Shown: in pieces, positions 54,807 through 64,000 of the stretch
Numbering within the stretch: position 1 is the first letter of the stretch
Layout of the letters: each line of letters starts with the position of its first letter
NCBI GenBank assembly: GCA_024516155.1
Contig: JAJJXM010000028.1
Location: forward strand, 310,001-374,000
Direction: 5' to 3'
DNA length: 64,000 nucleotides
From: Pyronema omphalodes
Lineage: Eukaryota; Ascomycota; Pezizomycetes; Pezizales; Pyronemataceae
Program-made: the position numbers and the translations under genes
Notes under the pieces: model-generated
What the model was told of the DNA's origin: nothing
The model's input: only the letters and a program-made list of their open reading frames with translations
The model's database searches: none

Positions 54807-55736
54807 TCAGTGTAATTTACGCATTGCCTCATACTCCATCAACACACTGTCGATAGTTGGATATCTCCTGGCATGCAACCCAGGACCTTCAAGATAATCC
54901 AATGGGTTTACTGGTTTCTTGGTGATTTGTACGTCGCTGGGGCTGGAATCCGGATTGGGATCGGTGTTGATGTTGGCATTGGTGCTGGCACTGGTTGTGT
55001 TGGCATTGGTGTTGGAATTGGTGTTGGCATTGATGTTGGCATTGGTGCTGGAATTGGTGCTGGAATTGATGTTGGAATTGATGCTGGCATTGATGTTGGA
55101 ATTGGTTGTGTTGGGATTAATATTGAGGCAGTTGTTGAGGCCGTGCTCTTCGGGGTCACTGAGATTCAAGGGCTCCCCGATGGTTCGGCTAGCCTGGCTA
55201 CCGGCAACAGGAGCCGTAGATTCCCCGTGATAACCAAGATAACCAAGCTGACCATTCTGACCAGACACCCTAGATAAGATATTCCGACCATCACCATCTC
55301 CATCCCCAGCAAATCGCGACATTGACGGCAACGGCGGCGGCGGTAGCGGACGAGGAGTGGTGACAGGTGGGCTAGACCAAGTATATCCGGCCATTCTCAT
55401 CCCTCCCTCACGAATTCCTTCGGATCCGTATCCAATCCCACCTCTTCCACTTCCTCCAGCCTCCCTTTCGCCCAATCTCAAAGCCGCCTCCCTCATCTGA
55501 GGAAAAACATCCCTAACCGAAGCTCTGATGTTCGTATTAGAAGGCCTGGCGGAAGGCGGGGTAATAATAATGGCAGGGAGTTGGATTTGAACTGTAATAT
55601 GTTCTGGAGGATCTTGGGGTTTTTGGTGGAAGAGCTTGAAGAAGATTTTGAGCTTGGAGGGCTTGCGGGTCTTGGTTTCGGTAGGGTTGTTTGGTTCTTT
55701 GCGGAGGGGGGACAATTTGCTAGTTGTGTTACCCAT
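54807..55736 (-). CDS. Orphan MGxxxS protein with an Asn/Thr/Ser-rich repeat tract
   Basis: Single exon, 309 residues from ATG at 55736. It starts [14 protein letters not shown], a good N-myristoylation signal (Gly-2, Ser-6, Lys-7), followed by a basic stretch ([18 protein letters not shown]) that would favour membrane binding. The middle has [38 protein letters not shown], Gly-rich and Pro-rich parts ([11 protein letters not shown]). Residues about 205-265 are Asn/Ala/Thr/Ser repeats ([15 protein letters not shown]) encoded by a 12- and 18-bp imperfect DNA repeat (54950-55120). The C-terminus is non-repetitive: [20 protein letters not shown], then [15 protein letters not shown]. No family recognised. 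The plus-strand frames here are shadows of the repeat. Confidence 0.7.
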   Translation of the reverse strand: MGNTTSKLSPLRKEPNNPTETKTRKPSKLKIFFKLFHQKPQDPPEHITVQIQLPAIIITPPSARPSNTNIRASVRDVFPQMREAALRLGEREAGGSGRGGIGYGSEGIREGGMRMAGYTWSSPPVTTPRPLPPPPLPSMSRFAGDGDGDGRNILSRVSGQNGQLGYLGYHGESTAPVAGSQASRTIGEPLNLSDPEEHGLNNCLNINPNTTNSNINASINSNINSSTNSSTNANINANTNSNTNANTTSASTNANINTDPNPDSSPSDVQITKKPVNPLDYLEGPGLHARRYPTIDSVLMEYEAMRKLH

Positions 55737-57639
55737 TGTTATCTTGTTGGGCGACTTGTTGGAGGGTGATATGGTGCTTGGTGTGGGGTTGGGGAGGGCT
55801 ATTGATAGTCTTGTGGGTGAAGATGTGACAGATGAGTTGGCAGCTGTTATTGCTGGTGGATGTAATTGGGCTGTCTCGAGCTCCTTGGGTTTGCAAGATG
55901 CTGATAGTGAATTAGTATTTTGCTTCAGTACTGTGGAAAGTTTATTTACTATAAAAGAGCTGGATTGAAAGGAAGAGACCTGAAGATCCCGTTAGAACGT
56001 GCTTCGACTATGCCAGTGTTTTCTGCGCTGACAGGTGATAGGAACTTGCTATAGTTCAATGATCATCAGAGAAGGTTACCTACTGTTTAAATTGCTGATA
56101 TGCCTGATCAACTAGCTTCCTGAGTTCGAATTCTCTTGGGTTCTTTGGATTCGTGTACGTCGACTTTCCGTGTCTTGCAAGCGTTCTAGATAATCGTCGT
56201 GTCGATATCTTGAAGCCTCGAACCAAGGGAACTTCAAACTCATCAACAACGCGGTAATCAGTCAAGATATTTCTCCGGTGAGTATTGAGTTCAAGGGATG
56301 TTTACTTACTCAGCCAAGCTTATACAGGATAAGTGATTAGTCTTTTGGTTCGTAGTCTACTCTGACTGCTGGAGATTCGCGACTCGCGAGATGATCAGGC
56401 TCGACTCCGACTTAGCTTCGACTCAGCTGCACCTGAGTCTCGCTGTAACGGGTATCGAGTTTTAATAAGTGCGAGTCTCGGGAGGAATTGGAGTCGATGG
56501 TAAACTGTGGTTTGAGAGCTGTTTGTTTGATCGTGTTGGTGTGGTTGGTTTTGTTTAGACTGGGGGATTGGAGGAATGCAAGAAATGGTGTGGACATCGC
56601 GTACCAAACGAAGGGGACAAAGAAGACGAGATATTCACAGAGATTTTGTGACGAATGAACAAAGAAAGGACCCCAAGAATTGCAGTTGGTTGTGGTAGCT
56701 ATAGGTGTGCCGAGAATTATTCCCGCTGGTTGTGCGGTGCAGAGTTATGGGGATGTTTTGGCAAGGTTGTTACATGGAGTGATGTTTGGGTATAGCATTG
56801 CGTTGAGTTTGATATTACTGGATGTTAGTAGTTGAGCTTTGGAATGAGAAAGAAGGATTCAACTGGATTAGGTACTATAATGATTATTGTTATTTACATT
56901 ATATCACGTTGGAAGGGAGTTCATTAGTTATTTCTCTATCTACAGTCGGACCGACCGGCGATGTGCATCAATCACAGCATCGATTGTAAAGCTGAAGATA
57001 GGAAATATAGCAAGAAAGGCACACTCCTATTTGCCATCATCCAAAGCGCAGGGTCTGGGTGTTCAATGCATCCGTATCTCCTTTTATTCTTCATGTCACC
57101 TGCTACCTCCAACCACGGCTCCACATTGATCAACAGTCGATATCGAGCTATTTCTTTATGTACATGTAGGTATTATATATTATCTATTATAGTAATCTTT
57201 ATCTGTACTTATACAGTCATCTACAACACAAGCCCGTACAAATCTAATTATCACATTACCAAACTCCCATAATCTACAATAATCCCTCTTCAGTAATCCA
57301 TTTCTCTCCTATAACCGCTATTGTTTGACGCCTTTTCATTAGAAATACAATTCCACAGCATAATCATAACCAATCATTACCCCTTTCCTCAACTTCCAGA
57401 GTCTTCGATATTTCCCAGTCCCAGATTTCCGGATTTCCAGCATCCGGAGATCCAACCCAACCCTCTAAAACGCCAGCGTTTCAACCACCACCCCTGATCC
57501 ATTCCCATTGAAAAAACTCACAGAGTCTTCCATATTTCCCAGTTTCCAAATGTCCAGCATCCACGAACCCACCACCCTTAAAGCACCAGCATCGTAACCA
57601 CCCCTCCATCAATTCCCAACAAATAAACACCCACCACAC
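55737..57639. other. Intergenic DNA with a weak candidate exon
   Basis: Contains the upstream region of the MGNTTSK gene, the weak exon at 56080-56265 and AT-rich DNA. A pair of similar segments (CAGAGTCTTCGATATTTCCCAGT at about 57400 and CAGAGTCTTCCATATTTCCCAGT at about 57521) makes a direct repeat about 120 bp apart; the shared part continues into CCAGCATCC. No supported gene. Confidence 0.45.
56080..56265 (-). CDS. Weak candidate terminal exon
   Basis: Minus-strand frame reading TDYRVVDEFEVPLVRGFKIS, TRRLSRTLARHGKSTYTNPK and ELRKLVDQAYQQFKQ before a stop. It is open further upstream (LNTHRRNIL) but no ATG begins it, so it would need an upstream exon. The composition looks like real protein. 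No family or upstream exon was found. Confidence 0.3.
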   Translation of the reverse strand: MTDYRVVDEFEVPLVRGFKISTRRLSRTLARHGKSTYTNPKNPREFELRKLVDQAYQQFKQ

Positions 57640-58209
57640 CTAACAAACATCACTCCTACAACTCTCAGAGTCTCCAATACTTCCATAACATGACTCAATC
57701 TCAATCGAGCAATCAAAAATCCAGCTAGGTAACCTCGGAGCACTCTCAAAGGATATTATAGGGGATATATCCGAGATATCCGAAATGTCCGAAATATCCG
57801 AGATATCTGAGATCGAAGAAATAGTAGGCGAGAGATCTGATGGAGATATATCCGTGACTGGCGAGATCGGAGGAGAAAAGATTGCCATTGACGAGATAAT
57901 TTTATTTGACAAGGTTGCTGGATGCGGGGGATGAATGATATTTCTTCTGGTTCTTAAGCTTTGATTACGGACTGGGAAATTTGCTGGGGTGTTTGCTGAT
58001 AGTAATATTCTGAGTCTTTCGTGTTTTGCAGCTTCGTGGGCGTGATGCCGGGACTCCTCGGGTTTTGCGGATTCTTCATGTTCCCAGGGAAAGAATGGGG
58101 CGTGATGGCTAGCATCAGGAAACGGGGTAGGAGGGGGTAATGTAGGTTTAGCTGCGTTACTTTTGCAGCGGTGGATAGAAGCAGATTCTGAGGAGTGGCA
58201 GGAACCCAT
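57640..58209 (-). CDS. Orphan MGxxxS protein with SDI repeats
   Basis: Single exon, 189 residues, ATG at 58209. It starts MGSCHSSESASIHRCKSN: Gly-2 and Ser-6 fit N-myristoylation, and Cys-4 could be palmitoylated, a dual lipid-anchor layout. It then has HHAPFFPWEHEESAKPEESR, a helix-like HHAHEAAKHERLRILLSA, and an Ile/Ser/Pro-rich part with SDISDISDISDIS (about residues 130-150; DNA repeat at 57775-57815). It ends WIFDCSIEIESCYGSIGDSE, then SCRSDVC, with further Cys. No family recognised. Confidence 0.65.
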   Translation of the reverse strand: MGSCHSSESASIHRCKSNAAKPTLPPPTPFPDASHHAPFFPWEHEESAKPEESRHHAHEAAKHERLRILLSANTPANFPVRNQSLRTRRNIIHPPHPATLSNKIISSMAIFSPPISPVTDISPSDLSPTISSISDISDISDISDISDISPIISFESAPRLPSWIFDCSIEIESCYGSIGDSESCRSDVC

Positions 58210-58828
58210 TTTATCGAGTGAGTATTGATGACTTGATGTTGTGATGTGATGGATGATGTTGGTGATAGGTTTGTCGGGAGATTTTGGGGTGCTTAATAAC
58301 TGTTCTCATGGGAACTAGTGGGTTGGATGATGACGACTTTAGTGCTGTTAGAAGATACGATCATGAAACTGTCACGGGGGTTATGGGTACCGGATAGGCC
58401 TCGGGGCAATAATATGCCCTGCTGACACTAAGGAGAGAAAGTGCAAAACATGGTGATGTCAGATGGGATAAGGTACTGAATGGTTGTTTGAGAAAGATTG
58501 TTTTCAGTAGGGCTGGATGTCAGGGCTAAGGTATAGGTTTCAAAAAAAAAGTGGTTTATTCAAGACTATGCAACATCAAAAAAACACGATTGCTTGTAAA
58601 TGTCAATAATTGTAAATTTATCCTCCGCAGCTAGAACTGCTTAATCTAGGCCTGATATAGATGGCCTCGGTTTTCAGAATGCATACTTTGTGCTTAAACC
58701 CATGGTTTGGTATCCTTCGAATCATCTTCCGCCTTTGTCATATTGCTTGATCAAGTGTCATCTGCAACTTCTTCCTCCCTTGGTCGAAATTTCAGTATTT
58801 AAATCGCCGTATCCTCATCCCCTATCAT

Positions 58829-59119
58829 TCACCCCTCGCCATTATTCATGTTACCCTGGCGACGAAATACCTCATCAGACTCATGTAGATAATAGTACAA
58901 GTCTATGATATAGGAGTAAGTTGCGTTGGATAACTGTGTGGGCGACCGGCTCAAACTGATAGACGTCCTTGTGATTGTAATGATAGGGACTTGATTTTCT
59001 GTATTGTGGGGTTGCTCTGAAGATGTAGTTGAAGAGCTGTCGTCGATAGTTCTTCTTGTAGACATAGAAGGTATGGCTACCGACTTGTTGCCACGAAGAG
59101 AAGAACAGCAGGCTCCCAT
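58829..59119 (-). CDS. Orphan MGxxxS small protein, 96 residues
   Basis: Single exon, ATG at 59119. It starts MGACCSSLRGNKSVAIPSMS: Gly-2, Ser-6 and Cys-4/Cys-5 give a strong myristoylation plus palmitoylation pattern. It then has a Ser/Thr-rich stretch, VPIITITRTSISLSRSPTQL and YSYIIDLYYYLHESDEVF before the C-terminus. The start resembles those of the two neighbouring minus-strand orphans. No family recognised. Confidence 0.6.
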   Translation of the reverse strand: MGACCSSLRGNKSVAIPSMSTRRTIDDSSSTTSSEQPHNTENQVPIITITRTSISLSRSPTQLSNATYSYIIDLYYYLHESDEVFRRQGNMNNGEG

Positions 59120-60423
59120 TTTGAGTAGACGGTTGATTGTTAGGGTGCTTTGTATGTAAGGTGAAGCGTAATAGTGTTGAGATGTATGACGATAAAGTAT
59201 TATTCTTGGATAAGATATTCTTCTGTAAGATGTTCTTTAGAGAACAGATTGTGGGGGAAGACAGCGTATATATTCTTCGGAGAACAGATGTTGGGATCAA
59301 ACAGCGTAGATATTTGTTGTTGACCTGCGGTTGATGGTGCAAGAAAGAAGACTTGGCAGGCGAGACTGGAAGCTGTATATATGGCTAAAACTACGAGACT
59401 GGGGCGGAAACGGACCAAAAATATGGCTGATGTACAAAAATTTGGATGACAAACTCGACCCTCAAAATTGACGAAAATTGGGTCAAACAAAAAGGGTCCA
59501 ATTTCAAAGAGATCTTCTGGATTCATGAGAGCGAATAATTAGACGATTGAGAGGTTGTAAATGCGTGTAGAATGGACTATTCTCCGCATTTCGGAAACAT
59601 GCAAAACGTTACCACCTGGGTGAGACTCTCTTAAATTTGGCAAAATTGTGTAAACCGTGATAGTACGGGGGTTGATATTGGTAGTTGATTATGCGTTCAA
59701 TCGAGGGCACGAACGAACCCGTTTACATAATATACCATAGGCCTTGGCATTCGATGATTTGCCTCAGATAGGTGTCGACCCTTATGCGGGCTAAACCCCA
59801 GGGCCGAATTCAGTATAAGTTTAAATAATAATATTCAAATATCGAACTCTCAGTTTCAACAGAATCAATATATAAGAACGAGCAATACCTTAAGTGGAGG
59901 CCAAGCACAGAGAAGCAGAGACTATACTTGCAAAGGCCCCAACGCTTGAAGCCACAGATGAAGAATTAACCCAGCATCAAATGCAGTCGGGTGTATGAAA
60001 CTCTTGTTAATTATGGAGAAAATTTCAACGTCGATAATTCGACGGACCGCACCTTCCGCCTACAGGGCAGCTTCCGTTAGGCCTGTAGTAAGATCGCTCC
60101 TCTAACCTAGATAACACATCCACAATTTGCTAGATAGCATTGGGACACCTCAGCAGAAATCATATGTTCGGCTGATCGCGAGATTGATCGCGCTTGGTTT
60201 CACCCTGGTTTCTTCATTCCCGCTTGTCTCACGCTAGCCGTTTCTTTGATCCTCGCTTATTACACGCTTGCTTCTTGATTTCTCGCTTATTTCCACACTT
60301 GTCCTTTCTCGCACCTTGCGATACAACACCTGGAGGTCGGCACTCCGCTTCCACAAACTTTCTGTTATTCCTCTCAAGCCCTTCCTACACCCCAGCTTTT
60401 AATCTCTACTGATTTATAACTTC
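59120..60423. other. Intergenic DNA
   Basis: Upstream region of the MGACCSS gene, including a repeated GAGAACAGATTGTGGG / GAGAACAGATGTTGGG pair near 59239 and 59281, then AT-rich DNA. 60200-60400 has TCTCGCTTATT-type imperfect repeats and the 3' flank of the next minus-strand gene. No gene seen. Confidence 0.5.
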
Positions 60424-61649
60424 TCACATCCCAGGGTACACCCTCCCCTTTCCCGTCTTCTTCGGACTCGCTCCATCAATCGCCGCTGCCATAGCCCTAC
60501 AATCCAGATCATTAGCAGGTGTAGTGGTAGCTCTTGAATGAGACGGCTGCCATTTTCCTGGCTTCTCCGTCATTGACTGCGCCATAAACTGAATCTGTAT
60601 CGCTCTCCACTCCGCCGGGGTGATTGTTCTGATTCCAAGTTCAGACGGCGATAAACCCTTTGACATCTGTTCCCGACTGATGATTTCGCTAGCCTTAGCC
60701 CAATAAGCTGGGTCCCGGAGAATGGATTCCCGTGTTACAGTGCGTTGGCGGGCTTGGAGATAGGCGGAGGCGGATTGTTCCCAAGATTCGGGGGTTCGAT
60801 CACGGGTGGTGGTTTGTTGTTGTTGTTGTCCCTCTGGGGAGGTGGGAGTGCGAGTACTCTCGGATGACTCGGAGAAGCTGCCAAAAGATGGGCGTCTGCT
60901 ACTATTTTGCGTGGAGAGGTGAGAAAGTTGGACATAGGGCATAGGGATCGAGGTACGGTCGTAAGTGAAACTAGGGAGAGATGTGGAGGATGATTGCGAT
61001 TTTGGCTGGCGCTGTGCACGGAGATGCTGCTCGATGAAAGAGGACCCTGAAGCCTGTGAAGACTTGTTTGAGGTTTGCTTCGGAATTCCTCCGCGACCAA
61101 CTTGAGTTACTTGCTGCATGCTTAACATGGAGGATTCTGAGGGGCGATATTGCCGGCTAGTTATTCCCTCACCTTGTGATGAAAACATCGCCTGTCGATT
61201 AGACTGCGTTGGCCGCTCGAAATAGGACTCCGGTCGGTAGAACATCGAATTTTGGCTTTGTGTTGGCGCATCAGAACTTTCCCGAATCTCTCGTTTCTCT
61301 TTCGTATGCCGGACTGTGACTGCAGCTTCCACCTCAGAAAGAGATGCTTTGTGGGTGGTATGTTCTGCTCTGGAATGTGTAGTTAGTATATAAACATGAA
61401 GAGGTTGGTCGCTGGTCTAGCGTACGATGGCTCTTCATAAGAAACGTGAACAGTATACTTCACGTCTGTACAATCAGGGCAAATATCGTCCACATTTTTC
61501 ATCCTCTGAATGTCAAGGGTACCACAGGCGTGTATGACCATGCCACGAGTCCAAGAATCCCTCTCATTCTTTTGACGGGAACAAAGGGTTTCGATATAAG
61601 CTGGTTGGTGTCCGCATTTGACGAAAAAGTCGCAACGCCATTTGCACAT
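60424..61649 (-). CDS. Cys-rich N-terminal domain plus disordered tail, two exons, unidentified
   Basis: Exons 61649-61426 and 61369-60424 join in phase over a 56-nt intron (GTACGC donor, ATACTAAC branch site, TTCCAG acceptor), giving 389 residues. Exon 1 begins MCKWRCDFFVKCGHQPAYIE and has TLCSRQ, HACGTLD and DICPDCTDV, a set of Cys and His residues that could bind zinc (CxxxC, CGH, CPDC). The rest is Ser/Gln/Arg-rich and probably disordered, with QQQQQTTTRDRTPESWEQSA and then a better conserved-looking segment: ESILRDPAYWAKASEIISRE, SPSELGIRTITPAEWRAIQI and a C-terminal AAIDGASPKKTGKGRVYPGM. A regulatory or scaffold role is possible; no family recognised. Confidence 0.7.
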
Positions 61650-64000
61650 TCTGTTTGGCGGTAAAGTTGGTAATCCGGTAATAGTAGGAGGGAGTAAAGA
61701 GTATGAATGGAATCAATGGGTGGAGAATGTACAGAGAGCAGGAAACAACGACGAAGAATTGAACAAGTGGAAATGGAACTTGCTATGCATGTCACACGAT
61801 GCGTGCCGCCCAGTGTTCAACCCTTCTGTTGCTAGCGTGATGGGTTAACATGCATTTTATACATCACTCGATTCGTCCCTCCGCCATACTCCTGATTACC
61901 GAAAGTTAAACATGAAGATTCAATAAAATTCATTCTTATCAAAAAGATCTACCCATGTGCTTGTGATAATACCCTGCCAGTATTTCTTCATAATCTGCAT
62001 TGCGACGCCAATGCCATCGATTTTTACTACTGATACCTTACGTTGTTCCTAACTCTCAACTTGCTTTTAGTCTCCATTTGACGTCGTAAAAGTTGTGAGG
62101 CGGATGACCTGTATCGCTGATCCCCTTTGGCATTCCGAGTTCGCAAAAGCACGGCAATCACTACCGTGGCACGTTTTCTTCTAATGATTTGGAAGTTTCA
62201 TCACCGGAATGCAACGTTGAATGAACAGACTTGGCACCTTGTCAAATTTCTATGATGGTTTTCCGTAACTACCAATTCTGGTGCTATCTGATGGAATCAG
62301 TAATGCGAGCGGCTTGTCAAGACCACAACGCAACCACAACGCAACCACCACTTTACTCCACTACTTCGGTATTTGATCCAGCAATCGGTAGCCATCATAA
62401 TAATCCGATTGCACGTTTTTTTTTATATCAAAATCCGCCGAGACAAGGAAGGTACTGTCATCGATAAGCTACGTAGAAGCCGAAGAACCCATTACGAAGC
62501 ACGGCGTTTAAGACTTCCCGCTATACCATAGTAGCATCACCGCTTGATAGTCCGTAAAACAGCCATACCATTTAATGGTCAACCATGGCGAAGAAGAGTA
62601 CACCGGTGAAAGGGCGTATGAAGTAGAGTTAGAAGATCGACCTGTCAGCACCATAAATAATCTACAACATTGCTTGAGACTTATCCAGTTATAAATTTAT
62701 AAACGACCCCGCAAGACAGCCGGGGGGAGGGGGGGGGGGGGGGGGTATCATTCATATGAAGCCACTGTAGTATCCCTCACAGAAATTAGCCAACATTACT
62801 CTAGCTGCTAGCAATCCAAAACCATCATCCACGTTATTTTCCTTTTCCATAATTTTCTTAACGAAACCAAGATAATACTTCAGATTGATTTCGCCGCATC
62901 TCTTCTTTGAATCGCTTGACTGCAGATCACATTACCGACACCGCCGACGAGTCACGAATCTCACAGCAAAAAGGAAACCCCCAAAACCAAAGCCCAAAAA
63001 CCAAAACCCCAAAACCAAACCCCAAACCAAACAAGGTGAATCCCCGAATTCAAAAACCATCCAGTTATTTAATCCCCAGCTCTAAGCTATCCACATAACC
63101 GCACATTCCGAAAGAGAACTTTCCTCCGCATATTTCATTCCAGTGATTTCCCATCGACCTGAATTCCCGGTCACTGTTCGTGCCTAGATCTACTCCTGTC
63201 CTGCTTTGATGTAGTTTAAGTAACGAATAACGAGGAACTAATAACCTCCGGGCTCTACTGGCTCTTCAGGCTTATGATTTCTCCAATCGTTAAGCTTCGT
63301 TAAACTTTGTTAAACTGAACTATTATTCAGAAGTTTCGTTATTTGTGTTTCGGGATTCTACGCTCCGGAGAGATTTCTTGAGGGCCGAGGATGTAATGGA
63401 CCTAATGGTATGCGTGACTGTATGCAGAATAGTATGCATAACGGTATACGTGACTATATGCATAATAATATAGTATTATTCAGCACATCAATTCGCCGTG
63501 TAGACCAAGATCAAAACTCTCCATGCTCCGTCCAAGACCGTGTGGCATTCTAGTCCAGACCGCATTCCATGATCCCGTCCTGTCCGCGGTGAAGGGAAGC
63601 CGTAGCATGGAAGTCCAATGCGGTGAGCCCAGCTGGACCAGTAAACTATACCGGACCATGGAAGACAGGACCATGGGATACGGGAGGACAGTGGGGATGT
63701 AGCATCTGACTGTCTGACTGTCTTGACACTATATATTGGAAGGCGTAAGTCATCCGCATTTCATGCGACGTAAACCCCGACAAGAAATTTTTGAAATGCA
63801 AAAAGCTCAGGGATACCAAAAATGTCCAGGTTCAAGAAGAATGAAATTGACGGTGAAGAGAAACTTTTGGAAACCAAAAACAAATACAGAGTAGGTACAA
63901 TGGAATGTTTGAAGAATATCATTCAAGATGTTGGAAGCAAAGGCATATATGGTAAAAAAAAACGTTGATATAAGGAAACGAAAAAGTCATTTATTTTCTA
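61650..64000. other. Right end of window, no gene supported
   Basis: Contains the upstream region of the Cys-rich protein, a G17 tract at 62729-62745, CCAAAACCCC-type runs (62970-63030), GTATGCGTGACTGTATGC-like imperfect repeats (63400-63470) and AT-rich DNA. Frames at 62885-63098 and 63480-63674 have repeat-like composition and no motif. Confidence 0.5.

Noticed and set aside
63480..63674. 64-codon minus frame near the right end
   Set aside because: The composition follows a local imperfect repeat of CCATGG/GGACC words, with no motif or partner exon.

Overview
This window is nuclear DNA of a filamentous ascomycete, most likely Pezizomycotina. Genes carry short spliceosomal introns (about 50-160 nt, GT/AG, often with a CTAAC- or CTGAC-like branch site close to the 3' splice site). 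The conserved genes are fungal housekeeping genes, there is one intron-containing tRNA gene, and nothing looks prokaryotic. The class cannot be fixed from sequence alone. The very high load of micro- and minisatellites and the lineage-specific small proteins would fit an early-diverging Pezizomycotina lineage, but that is a guess.

Layout. Base 1-157: possible 3' end of a gene running in from the left. 0.8-2.6 kb (minus): Nrd1-like RRM RNA-binding protein. 2.6-10.7 kb: no convincing gene, but an array of at least six diverged units (5.95-7.4 kb) followed by a run of minisatellites. 10.7-15.4 kb: zuotin (minus), RIB7 (plus, probably sharing a promoter with zuotin) and ERG6 (minus). 15.4-22.0 kb: a repeat desert with long 7-, 8- and 11-bp minisatellites. 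22.1-23.7 kb: IMP-specific 5'-nucleotidase ISN1. 26.3-28.0 kb: prephenate dehydrogenase TYR1. 29.6-37.7 kb: five small, mostly lineage-specific genes, among them a secreted chitin-binding (CBM14/peritrophin-A-like) protein and a basic KAPRNT-repeat protein. 38.2-41.8 kb: convergent complex I 21 kDa subunit and Mediator subunit 17. 41.8-53.4 kb: mostly repeats and unassigned DNA, with one conserved-looking small protein (45.8-46.3 kb) and some weak ORFs. 53.4 kb: tRNA-Leu(AAG) with a 16-nt intron. 54.8-61.6 kb, all minus strand: three orphan proteins that each begin with an N-myristoylation signature, then a Cys-rich two-exon protein. 61.7-64.0 kb: nothing I can assign.

The recognisable genes serve separate core pathways: RNA binding, co-translational folding at the ribosome, riboflavin, ergosterol, purine nucleotide turnover, tyrosine synthesis, respiration and transcription. 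They do not form a cluster with one function. The unexplained parts are (1) the array at 5.95-7.4 kb, (2) recurrent long G/C homopolymers that also sit inside introns of three conserved genes, (3) a duplicated element at 24.1 and 25.2 kb that keeps an aligned reading frame for a hydrophobic peptide, and (4) the group of MGxxxS lipid-anchor-type orphan proteins. Exon boundaries were read by eye from splice signals and reading frame. No database search was run, so family names rest on recalled motifs.
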